A stretch of DNA of 64,000 bases from Miltochrista miniata. Taxonomy: Eukaryota; Arthropoda; Insecta; Lepidoptera; Erebidae. Location: the NCBI GenBank assembly GCA_933228765.1, contig OW121760.1:28086314-28150313 (forward strand), given 5' to 3'. Below are positions 41,656 through 53,326 of the stretch, piece by piece. The position numbers and the translations under genes are program-made. The stretch's first letter is position 1, and every line of letters begins with the position of its first letter. The notes beneath the pieces were generated by a model. That model was not told where the DNA came from, did no database searches, and saw only the letters and a list, made by a program, of their open reading frames with translations.

Positions 41656-42300
41656 ATGATATCTCAAAATCCGGGAGTGCCTTCCGTTCAGCAACCGCTA
41701 CCGGTAAAAGCGGAGGACAAGGTCGAATCCACGCTGGCATCAGTGACAGTGTCCACACGGATACCAGAATTTTGGACGGATAAGCCGAGGTTGTGGTTCG
41801 TGCAATTCGAGGCCACTGTATATTCGCAGAAACTTAGCGACGCTGCAAAACAGAATCTCGTGGTGACGAAACTCAGCAAGGCCGCTATAGAGCAAGTAAG
41901 TGACTTACTGCTTAACCCACCCAATGATGATCGGTATGGAGCTCTTAAAGAACGGCTGCTGCAAGTATTTGAGGAAAGTGAAACTCGTCAATTTCAAAAG
42001 TTGTTGGGAGAAATGGAATTGGGTTCTCAGAAACCTTCGCAGTTGTTACGACGGATGAGGGATTTGGCTCGCAACAAAATACCGGACGACACATTGAAGA
42101 TCATGTGGACTGGACATCTACCATCGTCGGTGAGAGCTGTTTTAGCCGTGACGGAGGTGAAGGAACTTGAGAATCTGGCCATAGTAGCCGACAAAATAAT
42201 GGAGACCACTAGGCCTATTGAGATAGCTGAAGTGTCTCAGCCATCTACGTCAACATCAACAAGTGATTTAGCGGCTCAGATAGCTAAATTGAGTTTGTAG
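41656..42300 (+). CDS. Gypsy gag capsid protein
   Basis: This 214-residue frame matches the DUF7041-like capsid region of CsRn1-group gag: RIPEFWTDKPRLWFVQFEAT (about 34-53), LLLNPPNDDRYGALKERLLQ, ESETRQFQKLLGEMELGSQK and PSQLLRRMRDLARNKIPDD. It would assemble the particle around element RNA. A TAG at 42298-42300 ends it before the nucleocapsid part. A zinc knuckle CFYHYRYGDKASRCVQPC remains in another frame at about 42432-42485, so the original gag was longer. Confidence 0.82.
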   Translation: MISQNPGVPSVQQPLPVKAEDKVESTLASVTVSTRIPEFWTDKPRLWFVQFEATVYSQKLSDAAKQNLVVTKLSKAAIEQVSDLLLNPPNDDRYGALKERLLQVFEESETRQFQKLLGEMELGSQKPSQLLRRMRDLARNKIPDDTLKIMWTGHLPSSVRAVLAVTEVKELENLAIVADKIMETTRPIEIAEVSQPSTSTSTSDLAAQIAKLSL

Positions 42301-42431
42301 GTCAAAAAAATTGGCAGACAGAGCAGACCACAACAGCGGTATTATCGCAAGAAATTCGGTGGATCTTCAAGGTCACGAGGCAGAGACAAGTCTGGAGAAA
42401 GTTGTAGTCGCAAAAATCAAGTCTAGTTGTG

Positions 42432-43771
42432 TTTTTACCATTACCGGTATGGTGACAAGGCTAGCAGGTGTGTACAGCCATGCAACTGGGAAAAGAAAAA
42501 AGCAGCGGAAAACTAAACTGGGTGCAGGCTGGGGCGGAAGACTGCATCAATTTTGCCAATCACCGCCTTTGTGTAACCGACGTAAAATGTGGTTACAATT
42601 TCTTGGTGGATACGGGCGCAAATGTGTCAATATTACCAAAAAACTAAGTTAAACGTGGTAAGTGTAATTCAATAAACAATAATTACAAACTTTACGCGGC
42701 AAATGGGACAATTATTAATACATACGGTGCGTGTACGTTAACTTTGAACATTAAGCTAAGACGCCCGTATCGTTGGACCTTTATCATTGCTGACGTAAAG
42801 CAACCAATTTTAGGTGCAGATTTTTTAAAACACCATAATTTGTTAGTAGATTTAAATAAACATAGGTTAATAGACCAAGTAACTAATCTCAATGTTATTG
42901 CATCGGTGATAAGAAGCGATTGTATAGCAACTATCAAAACTATCGATGAGAATAACCCTTGGCATAGTTTATTAACAGAATACTCTGAAATAACTAAACC
43001 GGTATGCTATAAAGAACCACCTAAGTATAATGTACTACATCATATTGAAACTTCAGGAGCCCCTGTGTATGCAAAAGCGAGGCCATTACCACCTGATAGA
43101 TACGCCCGGGTAAAGGAGGAGTTTAGGTTAATGACCGAGCTAAGTATCTGCACACCTTCTAACAGCGCGTGGGCTAGTCCCTTGCATGTGGTACCCAAGA
43201 AGAATGGTGAGTTAAGACCCTGTGGCGATTACAGGCGACTTAACGCGATTACCAAGCCCGATCGTTACCCTATACCACCGTTAAAAGATTTCACGTATAT
43301 GTTGGCGGGAAAAAAGATATTTACGAGGCTTGACTTAAATAGAGCGTACCATTTTATACCAGTAGCCCCCGAAGACATAGAGAAAACTGCTATCATAACC
43401 CCATTCGGTTTATTTTCCTTTAATCGGATGATATTCGGATTAAGGAACTCAAGCCAATCGTTTCAAAGATTTATGGATACGGCGGTCTTAAAAGGCTTAG
43501 ATTTTTTATATAACTTCATAGACGACGTCATCATAGCGTCAGATGGGGAAGAAGAACATAAGAAACATCTGAAAACAGTTTTCTCTAGGTTTCAAGAGTA
43601 TGGCATAACTATTAATTTAAGTAAATGTAAGTTCGGTGTAGAAAAACTAGAATTTTTAGGTTATGAGGTGTGCTCACAAGGTATTCGACCCCTAGAGGAA
43701 AAAATTAAAACAATTCAAAGGTTCCCCAAGCCAGAGACTGTGGAACAACTAAGACGGTTTTTAGGTATGTT
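42432..43771 (+). pseudogene. Gypsy protease and reverse transcriptase, interrupted
   Basis: One frame carries the protease motif NFLVDTGANVSILPKN (active-site DTG at 42609-42617), a nonsense TAA at 42645-42647, then KQPILGADFLKHHNLL (end of protease) and RT: CGDYRRLNAITKPDRYPIP, RLDLNRAYHFIPVAPED, FGLRNSSQSFQRFMD and the catalytic YNFIDDVIIAS, where Y-x-DD has become F-I-DD. It reads to RRFLGM at 43770 and is cut by the LINE insertion. It resumes at 53327 in the same protein. Confidence 0.85.
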
Positions 43772-44262
43772 TTTTTTTTTTTCGCACATCTCTGCCGTGG
43801 GCAAAGGCAATCTACTCTTTTCAAATATAATATATCTTATATAATACTTATATCGCATTCTTTTTTAATACCTAATACAGTAAAACATTTCTATCTCATA
43901 CTCACATAAACTTTCATTACCTACTTTCTTTCAATCATCATCAATATATACCTTTCATAGTTTTGTCCCTTTGTTACAATCACACTATAACTTTCGCACT
44001 TGTACAACTATTACACTAGCTTTTAAACCTTTTTATCATTCACACTATACCTTTCATACTTATTGTTTTATTACGCAATAAGTATTCAATCCTTTCTATA
44101 AATCATACCATAACTTTCATACCTAGTTTCATTTCCTATATTACAATTTATCATTCACACTATACCTTTCATACTTATTGTTTTATTACGCTAGCTTTCA
44201 ATCCTTTCTATAAATCATACCATAACTTTCATAGTTTCATTTCCTATATTACAATTACAGTG
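43772..44262 (-). repeat. Poly(A) tail and 3' UTR of the minus-strand R1-like LINE, with 117-bp duplication
   Basis: Poly(T) at 43771-43782 is the tail. 44034-44150 and 44151-44256 are two close direct copies of one unit (TATCATTCACACTATACCTT and onward). No gene. Confidence 0.65.
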
Positions 44263-44739
44263 TATCCCACATGTTTGGGATTCCGAGTGTGGCAACACTA
44301 TCGAACTGTCAAAAATTTTAGCTCTCTGAAAATATTTTTAAAATTAATTAGTTATTTAGTATTTGAACAATTTTAAACCAATTAAAACCATTATCATCGC
44401 ATTAATAGTGTCCTAAAATAGTCAGATTAATATAATAAAAGTGTTCTGTCCGTGTATTTTGGTGTGGGAAGTGACGAGTCAGGTACCCGTTTTTTTCGAA
44501 TGTTAAATCTTTTCTTTTTCACGTAAATACATAATAAATCGACTGTTTCTCGTGAGTAGAATTATTATACTTGTATAAGCGTTTACTCAACGTTGACGAC
44601 GGTTGGTGTATTTGCGTAAGTACATAAAAATATTAAGTATAATTTATTGCCGGTACATAGCCTTGTTACTTCTTACCATAAACTGTACAAGGAGCTCCAT
44701 CATTTAATTCGCGTTTAATTGCACTTACTTATTAATAAT

Positions 44740-46189
44740 ATGAATACCCGTAGTCGCAGAGCTCTCGGCCGCCAGCAGGAAGAGCCCAAACTTCAGTTGG
44801 TGTTGCTGGAGCTTAAATCTAAAACGGAGCTCTGTGTACAGTTGGAAAAGGAAAGAGAGGAAAATGAAAATCTATTGATAAACGCTCTGAATGACACAAA
44901 AAAAATGCGAATTATCAAGACTTCATGTTAGTTATGATGACATTGTTGCGGAGCGGGACCACCTTCAGTCAATTGTAGATAGGTTCCAAGAGTGCAGTGA
45001 CGAGTATGAGAAAACCTTGAGGAGGACTACCTTTCTGGAACAGGAGCTAAGGGATGCCCAGGGACAAATCTCACACCTGGAAGAAGCTGCTGAGAAAGTT
45101 ACTGCCCAACAAACCGATAATCTTTTTAGTGAGTTAATGAGTGGTATCCCGCAGTTTATTCCTTCTGCAAATTCTCAAAACCTGGACTTGACTACTATAG
45201 ATCTTACAGGTGACAGTCCATATCAACAGGACAAGTCGATTTTGTTTTGCAGCAGAAATAAACTTAAAAAATATCTAAAAATTAAAAAGTTCATACAAAA
45301 ATCAAAAAAGCAATTAAAATTCCATAAAATGTTAATCAAGAAGTGTAAAAATATAGGTTCTTGTTTAAAATTTAGAGAACAAGCTAAATTGTCAATGTTA
45401 GAACTAGAACAAAGCCATTTAAAATATTGCACTGACACACAAAAATTAGAGTCAAAAATACAAAGTTTGCAATTTGAGCTACAATATATGACTAAAAAAT
45501 ATGAATGGTCCCTTAAGGACTTTACTAAATGTTCTTTAACAATAGACAAGGTACTCAAAACATCAAATGATAACACTGAGCGCCTTAATTGTTTCCTAAA
45601 TGACCACTTATGCAATATTAACTGCCCTAAAGCAATTGAGCCGGTGGAGGCCCAGGGCGAACCGGTTACCGCTGAGCCCCTAGCTCCCATTACCACATGC
45701 TCGCCCAGTACATCAGTGGATATATTGTGTGACAGTGTAAATAATAGTAATAGTTGTACTAAATTAATTGTATTTAGTGATGATATTGGTACCAATCTAA
45801 GTTCATTTTTAAAACAAAACTCAAATTCAAGTTATTACTCGGTTATTAATAATTGCTATCCGGGTGCTTCATTAAGTGGTATTATGCAAAAGATATTAGA
45901 ATATAAATTTGAAGCTAACAGTAAAATAATAATTTTCTGTGCAAACAGGGGGAAAATTAGCAATGATGATTTGTCCCTATACATGAATTACATCTTAAAC
46001 TTAAATGTCATACAAGTTGTAATGTTCACACTTCCATTTATAAAAGGTGTGCCAGATTCGGAAAATTCATTTAGATATAAGATGAATTTACGTTTAAATT
46101 TAATAAGTCAGTATAATAATAAATTTAATATAATTGACTTTAATTCTGTATTTAACACAAATTTGTCACATAGCAAGTTTATAGTCTGA
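44740..46189 (+). pseudogene. CR1-like LINE ORF1: coiled coil plus SGNH/esterase-like domain, one frameshift
   Basis: From the ATG at 44740 (MNTRSRRALGRQQEE) the frame shifts in the A run at 44898-44905, and a second frame continues to a stop at 46187-46189. The first 180 residues and a later stretch (about 215-290) are charged and heptad-like, a coiled coil for multimerisation. The C-terminal 150 residues (KLIVFSDDIGTNLSSFLK, NNCYPGASLSGIM, IIIFCANRGKIS) match the SGNH-hydrolase fold found in CR1/L2-type ORF1 proteins. The GDS-like catalytic Ser motif appears altered (FSDD). Confidence 0.7.
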
Positions 46190-46483
46190 GGTATTGTCTA
46201 CCCAAATATTATAAAAGACAAGTAGCAAGTTTGCTATTTAATTATTTTTATTCTGTAGCCAAAAACTTGGCTGACAAAACTGCTTTATTTGAGCAGAGTA
46301 GTTTTAGGACTTTGGAATCTGTTCCAAGTAATTTAAATTAACTGCTGGGACAACAGAGAAATTACCCTCTAGCCAAAATTGTAAATTAATAGAGTTAAAT
46401 TTAATTGCAAACCGAAATTTTATCGGAAACTGTCTTCCGAACAAAACTAAATTAAAAAATGTAAATTACATCAGGGGGGTTCG

Positions 46484-48974
46484 ATGATTTTATTAAATAA
46501 GAAATTAAAATATAAGGAACGGAAAGATGTTGTGTCCCTCTCTGTAGAGTGTACAGTTGAAATATCGTGCGTAGAATTGGAGCAATTCATAGTAGTATGC
46601 GTATATAAACCTGGAGTCTCACCCTTTTGTGAGTTTGAGGAAGTAATGGATAAAGTGCTATTTAAACTTGGAAAAACTAATAAACACCTAATAGTGTGCG
46701 GTGATTTTAATGTTAATATACTTATAAATACGCGTCAGACCAATGATATCTTAAATTTATTTAAATCACACAATCTCACTAACTTATTTTTAGAGCCTAC
46801 TAGATATTGTGATACAACAGCTACTTGTCTGGACAATATATACAGTGATATGTTGCCAGAAAGTAAGAGTATTATAAATAAGATAAAATCAGATCATACT
46901 GGGCAAATAGCATCTTTCAAGACGTAAAATATTATGTAGACCAGTAACTAGTGACCGCTTGGAACGTATGCGAGTTGGACTTTGCAATAAACTTCCATTT
47001 TTAGACACTGGCTTAGATCCAAATGTAATGTATAAGTTATTTTTTGATTCCTTTTACAATGAGTTCAACTCCGTATTCAAGTCTAAGGAAGTCACAATCG
47101 GTGATAGGCCAGCCTTCAGTGAATGGGCCACTGAGGATATTCATAAAAGTAGACAAAAACTGTATGAACTATACTCAGAAAGACAGCTTAATAGAACAGA
47201 TGAATTTCTAAATTATGTTAAAACTTATTCAAAAAAGTTTAAAGCAGACTGCTTAGCAGCCAAAAGAAAGTATATAAGTAATAAAATTCTCAATAGTGTA
47301 GACAAAGTTAAATCTACTTGGAAAATAATTAACGCAGAAAGAGGCCAAGCAAAATCGAATGATAATAATTTTAAACTTAAAGTAAATGGTAACATAATTA
47401 CAACAGATGCCGAAGTCGCTAACGAATTTGAACAATTTTTTTCTCGAATTCCAGTAGATTTGACCAGAGCCCTAGGTTCTTCTACCCCAATAGCAGAATC
47501 CTTGTTAAAAGCAAATGTTCCTTGCTGTAATGAAATATTTAAATTCAGTAAAATTAGTATACACACTGTCATAAAAACTTTTAAATCTTTAAATATTAAG
47601 AAAACTGCTGACCTCTGGGGAATTTCTGTACATTTAGTTAATTCGTTAATTGAAATGGTTGCCCCTGAATTATCAATAATATTTAATAATTGTGTTGATA
47701 GTGGTGTGTTTCCTGACTTAATGAAGTTTAGTAAAATAACTCCTCTGTTTAAATCGGGTAGCACCTCAGATCCGTCCAATTTTCGTCCTATTTCTGTACT
47801 ACCCACGTTTAGTAAAATCTTTGAAAAGGTAATGCTTAATCAAATGCAAAATCATTTTAATACAAATAAACTATTCCATACTAAACAATTCGGTTTCACG
47901 CGAGGTCGGTCTACCACGGATGCTGGCATCAAATTGTTAGAGTGTATATATGAGGCCTGGGAGGAGTCGTATGATGCTTATGGTGTATTCTGCGACTTAT
48001 CTAAGGCCTTCGATTGTGTCCAGCATCAGACTTTAATTCAAAAACTTGTTCATTATGGAATCCGGGGGACGGCCTTGGATTTAATTAGTTCTTACCTTAG
48101 AGATAGAGTACAGAGAGTAGTTATAAATGGTAAACAGTCAAATGGTTCTGCTGTAACAATGGGGTCAATTCTGGGAACTTTTCTATTTTTAGTGTACATA
48201 AATGATCTCCCTCACCTTATTAGAGACGATCACGAGGTAGTTTTGTTTGCTGATGACACATCTTTAATATTTAAAGTTGAACGTGGACAACGCGATCTTG
48301 ACGAAGTAAACAATGCCCTCTCTAGGGTAGTCCACTGGTTTAACGCTAATAATTTATTGTTAAACGAAACTAAAACAAAATGTATTAGATTCACCTTGCC
48401 AAATGTTAGGCTCGTTAACACCAGTATTAGGATTAGGGATGATCAAGTAGAATTGCTCGATGAAACTGTCTTTCTGGGCATAAAGTTAGACTCCAACTTG
48501 CAGTGGGGGCCTCATATCGAGAAAGTCTCGGGCAGACTGAGCTCTGCAGCCTATGCCGTTAAAAAGATCCGACAACTGACAGACATTAGAACAGCGCGTC
48601 TTGTCTACTTTAGCTACTTCCACAGTGTCATGACCTATGGCATACTATTATGGGGTAACGCTGCCGACATCGAATGTATCTTTGTGTTGCAGAAAAGGGC
48701 TGTCCGGGCTATCTATGGTATGGGGTTTCGGGAGTCATTAAGAGAAAAGTTTAAGGATATCAACATCCTTACTGTGTATTCACAGTACATATATGAAAAC
48801 TTATTATATACTCATAAAAATAACAGTAAATTTATTAAAAATAGTGATATCCATAACCTAAACTTAAGAAATAAGAATAAATTGGCTGTACCTAGATTTA
48901 GGCTTAATAAAATAAGCAATTCTTTTGCGGGTAATTGTACATTCGAATGTACAATACATTGCCGACAGCCATAA
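46484..48974 (+). pseudogene. CR1-like LINE ORF2: partial endonuclease and reverse transcriptase
   Basis: The endonuclease is missing about its first 150 residues. What remains (46484-46927) has FIVVCVYKPGVSPF, LIVCGDFNVN and the final IKSDHTGQIASF, where the SDH triad residues are kept. After a frameshift at about 46925, a 671-codon frame (46959-48974) has FRPISVLPTFSKIFEK, QFGFTRGRSTTDAGI, FCDLSKAFDCVQH, GSILGTFLFLVYIND and VLFADDTSLIF (catalytic FADD). VTMGSILGTF departs from the canonical VPQGSILGP, so activity is doubtful. A thumb and C-terminal domain follow. Confidence 0.82.
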
Positions 48975-49035
48975 CAGGTTTGTCAGTTAATAAATTTAAA
49001 AAACTAGTAAAGCTTAAATTGTGCCAGAAAGCTTA

Positions 49036-52000
49036 TTATAGCATTAAAGACTTTCTAGAAGACAAGACTGCCTGGCAGTGACACTGAACTGAAACAGGGT
49101 ACAGTCCGTAGTCCGGTGCCTTCTTCAGCCTCAGAGCCGCCTCCTTGGCGAGCTGGTCGGCTCGCTCATTGCCCCCCAACCCCTTGTGAGCCTTGACCCA
49201 GAATAAGGAGATTTCCTTACCCTGGGCCATGCCTTTGTGAATGGCGGCTCTGGCTTCAACCGCCAGGGGATGGAGAGCATGACGGTTTATGACCGTCAGG
49301 AGAGCGGCTCTGCTATCACTGAAGATGCCGAACGTGGACGCGCCTCGCCTGAGGATCTCACTGGCCGCTTTGCATAACGCCAGGAGTTCAGCCTGATAGA
49401 CGGTGCAATAGGGCGACAGAGCAAGTTTGAGGGCCTTAATTTCGGTCCGGCTATCCCAAAACGATAGCGCGGCACCGACACGGCCCTCAATCTTGCTCCC
49501 GTCCGTGAAGATGCGAATCTCAAAACGATTCGCATCTTCCAGCTGCCCTTCGTCTACCAGGCTTGTGAACCCCAATGGCGCATGCTCCGCGGGGTGAGGT
49601 GCCTCTATCGCCGGGGACATTCGCTCGACCTCCCTGTCTCCCAACCATGGCTGGTTCACTCCTCTCTTGGCCTCGTACAACGAGGCCACCTCTCGAACTC
49701 TGAGGTCCAGAGGGAGCAAGCCAGCCAAGACTAGCGCCGAGTTCTGGGAGACCGTGCGATATGCCTTACACAGCTTTTGGGCGAAACCGCGCTGTACCAC
49801 GTTCAGCTGCTTTTGGACTCCAAGCTTGTCCACCGACTCCACGGCTGACTCGTCGGCTCCACGGCCGCGACGTAGATCGTCCGGATCACCTCGGGGTGAA
49901 GCCCCCAGCTGATCCGGGCCATCCGCGCCAACTTCCGGTAGATGCCGATCGCCTTTCTGCATACATTGGTGACGTGTGTGTTGAATGTGAGTGCCTTGTC
50001 TATGGTTAGCCCTAGGATTTTTATTTGGGGGGACATGCCAATGTCTATCCCGCCCATGCTAAGGCGCGGGACATCGTACTTCAGCCTCCGCGTTATTACC
50101 ATCGCACTGGTTTTGTGCGGTGCGAATTTTAGCTTATTTCGGATGCCCCACTCCCGCACATGTTCGAGAGAGGCATTGGCGTGTCCCTCGATCTCCAGAG
50201 CTGAGTCCCCGTCAAACATCAGCACCACATCGTCCGCGAAAGCCTGCACAAACACACCCATTCGCTCAAGTTCATACAGAAGTGGATCCAGAAGTAAGTT
50301 CCACAGTAAGGGACCTCCGATCGACCCTTGGACGCACCCTTTATCCGTAGAGCGGCTGTGCTCCTCGCCGGCGTACCGAACCCTCACTCTCCTGTCGCTA
50401 AGGTAGCTGCCGATTACTCGTCTCAAGTTTGCCGGACACTTTTCCTCAGCCAGTCGGACTTTTATAGCTGGCCACCAGGCGCTATCGAAGGCCCCCTCTA
50501 TGTCCAAGGACACCATAGTGACTATCCTCTTTTCACGGAGTTTAGCCACTATGTGCCCCATCAGGTCATAGAGGGCGTCCTCGGTGCACTTTTGGGGCAT
50601 AAAGCCTTACTGGCGGGTACTCATCCGCGGCAATAAATGATACTTGAGACGAGCAATCACCATCCTCTCGTACACCTTTCCCAGAACCGGAAGCAGCCCT
50701 ATCGGTCTGTACGATTTGGGAACGGTGTACGAGTCTATGCCAGGCTTCTTCAGCACCACCACCACGGCTTCCTTCCATATCTTAGGAAAGTAGCCGTGAT
50801 GGATGCACTGATTCAGCAGCTTCAGGAAGAGTGACGGATCGGCCCCAATGGCTTGGGCACAGATATCGGCTGTAAAGCCATCCACTCCCGGTGCTTTTTT
50901 CGGGTTAAATTTCTGAAGCGCATCGAACAGTTCGCCCACCGTAAAAGGTGGGTCATCGTCATCATGATCCTCTATTGCTTTTACGGCAGTTTCGCGTATC
51001 TGTCGATGCGCCTCAGAATCCTCCTCGACTCGGTCCTCCCGGTAGAAGGTTCGAGCGAGGAGTTGTGCTGAGCCCCTAGCGTCCAGATGGGTTCCATTAT
51101 GGATTAACAGGCGATCTTCCTCCCTCACTGTGGCCCTCCCTATCACTCTATAAACCCCCTCCCAGATGCCCTCCCTGTCCTGCTTTCCACAGAAATTCTT
51201 CCAACTTTCGACCTGTGCCTTTTTTACTTCAGATTCATACATCTCCTTGCATTCCAGGTACTGCACAACCACCATTTGACGCCTGTCGGGCGCTGCGTGC
51301 CTGATCCGGCGCCTTTTGGTATTGACGTCCCTTTTCAGGGAGGCTAGCCTCTCCGACCACCACGGCATAGTTAGGAGCTGTTTGCTGCGTTTCTTTGGGA
51401 TGACTTCCTTACAGGCCTCCCCTACTGAACCTGAGTATTCGACAACTGCGCTTTCCAGATCTCCTGTACTTGCCATTTGTCGAGCACCCAGGCCCCGCAG
51501 GGATAACTCCCCAGCCAACCTCGTTTTGAAGCCATCCCAATTCTCCTTTTTGGTATTAAAGAGCCTAGTGGTACGCTGTATCTGCGTACCACTGGCCCGC
51601 TCCAAGTTCAAATTAAAAACTATGCAGTTGTGGTCGGAGTGGACGAGCCCTTCGTCAACCCTCCAGCCGTCGGTCAGGGGGAGCACATCGCTCGTGCAGG
51701 CCGTGACGTCAATGTAGCTGTGGTACCTCCTTCCGCCCCTGTAAGTATCGAAAGTTGGAATATTCCCTCTATTCAGGACATGGAGGTCCATCCGTTCGAG
51801 AGCGTCCGCCAGTAACCCCCCTCTTTTATTTTCAAACGGGTGCCCCCACCAGGTACTCTTTGCATTGGCATCGCCTCCGAGAAGAAGATGCTGGCCACCG
51901 ATCTCACGCCTCACCCTCAACAGCTGCTCTAGGCAGGGCTCCAGAGGTGTCTTTGGTTCGCAGTAATAAGACACCAGCGTGATCTCCCAGGCACTGGTCC

Positions 52001-52265
52001 GGATCCCCACCACACACACATGGTCTGTGGTGAGTTGCGGGTACTGCAAGACGTCCAGCGTCGCGTCAAACACGACGATGGCCGCCTTAACAGTCCCTTC
52101 TCCTTGCCCAGCGTTCTGGAAGACCCTAACGCCCTGGTATGCCCTCATACCCCTCCCCGAGCCCACGTAGGGCTCCTGCATTAGAGCAACCGCGGCTTTA
52201 AGCCTTGAGGCCTCAATCATGAGATCGTTTGTGGCCAACCCCTTCCTCTGGAGGTTAACCTGCAA
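49036..52265 (-). pseudogene. R1-like LINE ORF2: endonuclease, reverse transcriptase, RNase H
   Basis: From 52265 downward the AP endonuclease has MQEPYVGSGRG, LLLGGDANAKSTWWG and GLVHSDHNCIVFNLN. The RT follows with SYRPIGLLPVLGKVYERMV, a nonsense TAA at 50607-50609, VSLDIEGAFDSAWWPAIK, GCVQGSIGGPLLWNLLLD and VQAFADDVVLMF (FADD). A frameshift near 49850 leads into RFEIRIFTDGSKIEGRVG, AELLALCKAASEI, FGIFSDSRAALL and KAHKGLGGNERADQLAKEA, a complete RNase H. Only two lesions are visible. RNase H places it near the I/LOA/R1 group. Confidence 0.85.
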
Positions 52266-52299
52266 AAACCTATATGGGGGCTTGTTCTCCGGGGGGCCC

Positions 52300-53325
52300 T
52301 CAGCAATACTGAATGGACGCCCTCGCTATCCTATCCCATTTCCCTTTCACGGAGCACATATCGTCGAAGGCACCGTGTCTCGTGTTGGCCAGCCCCTCCC
52401 GCTTGAAGTTACAGCAGGACGGCTGCGCTCCGACGGCATACTCAGGGCATTGTGCCCTTAAGTGTGTCCCACCGCAATGGCTGCAGGTGGGCTCTGCCGT
52501 CTTGCAGTGCCGTCTGCTATGGCCGTACCCTAGGCACAGGGAGCATTGCATTAACGGTGATTGATCCGCAACCCTTATGGGCTGCACATCAATATGCAAC
52601 CTCCCTGCGTCTAGAGCTCGGGACCAAACTGCCGGGGAGACCCTGAGCACCACGTGGCACGTTAGTGGATTTCGTGCTGTCCTGCGATACAAGACAGCCA
52701 TCCTGTCCTCCTCTGGGATCAGGCCACTGAAAGCCTCACGGTTTCGTGACCTGATCTTTTCGAGGAGTTCCTCGTCCTTGTGGACGCCATACAAGATCAG
52801 CAGTGGGTCTCTGTTCTTGATCTCTTCGACGAAGAGGCCTTTCCCCCCGAGCCTCTGTTGTGCCCGCTTTCTTTCATCCATCGTCTTGTATCCTATAATC
52901 ACTCTTCTGTCCTTCGCCTTGCGTACTCTTTCAACTTTCACCCATTCATCATCCTCATCTGCAATCTTCCTCAATCGTTCCATCACCTGCTCTCCCGTAT
53001 CCTTTTCATTCTCAGAGGTAACTACCACCGAGTGAAGCACCGCTGGTTCCGAGGGCTGTCGGCCACTTTGACCCGTTACCACTCCAGCGTACGTGGATAG
53101 TCCTCTTTTCTCTCTTTCTCTCTCTCGTTCATCTTGTTTTTCTATTCTCTCTCGTACCTCCATAATGATTTTACTATTTTCTTTCCTCATTTCCTCTTTC
53201 ATACCTCTCTTGCTTTCTCTCGCTTTCTCTCTTTCATCTTGCTTATCGATCTTCTCTTTCATTTCTCTTATAATTCTATTATTTTCTATTAACAACATTT
53301 CATTCTCTCCAATCTTTTTCAGAAC
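52300..53325 (-). CDS. R1-like LINE ORF1, gag-like protein with zinc knuckles, 5'-truncated
   Basis: The first ATG is at 53298, but the frame stays open to the insertion junction, so the true N-terminus is lost. A highly charged region has two similar segments with KIDKQDEREKARE and RIEKQDERERERE, a probable coiled coil. A central domain (about 120-250) precedes the C-terminal knuckles CSLCLGYGHSRRHC and CSHCGGTHLRAQC and a further Cys pair. It would bind element RNA. Confidence 0.82.
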   Translation of the reverse strand, partial: VLKKIGENEMLLIENNRIIREMKEKIDKQDEREKARESKRGMKEEMRKENSKIIMEVRERIEKQDEREREREKRGLSTYAGVVTGQSGRQPSEPAVLHSVVVTSENEKDTGEQVMERLRKIADEDDEWVKVERVRKAKDRRVIIGYKTMDERKRAQQRLGGKGLFVEEIKNRDPLLILYGVHKDEELLEKIRSRNREAFSGLIPEEDRMAVLYRRTARNPLTCHVVLRVSPAVWSRALDAGRLHIDVQPIRVADQSPLMQCSLCLGYGHSRRHCKTAEPTCSHCGGTHLRAQCPEYAVGAQPSCCNFKREGLANTRHGAFDDMCSVKGKWDRIARASIQYC

Positions 53326-53326
53326 C

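Larger units (their letters stand above)
44263..49075 (+). mobile_element. CR1-like LINE (esterase-type ORF1) nested in the R1-like LINE
   Basis: The plus-strand unit has a 5' UTR of about 480 bp, an ORF1 with coiled coil and SGNH-like domain, and an ORF2 with part of an endonuclease and a nearly complete RT. CAGTG at 44258-44262 and 49076-49080 may be the TSD, but the 3' end shows no poly(A), so the borders are approximate. Confidence 0.7.
43772..53326 (-). mobile_element. R1-like LINE on the minus strand, 13-bp TSD, with nested plus-strand LINE
   Basis: TTTTAGGTATGTT is duplicated at 43759-43771 and 53327-53339, within the Gypsy RT. The left end is a poly(T), that is, the poly(A) tail of a minus-strand LINE. 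ORF1 is at 52300-53298 and ORF2 at 49036-52265. The 3' UTR (43783-44262) is separated from ORF2 by another LINE (about 44263-49075). The 5' end falls inside ORF1, whose frame stays open to the junction, so the copy is slightly 5'-truncated. Confidence 0.88.

Noticed and set aside
49296..50406. Several overlapping plus-strand frames in the R1-like LINE
   Set aside because: Shadows of the GC-rich minus-strand ORF2, which has clear RT and RNase H motifs.
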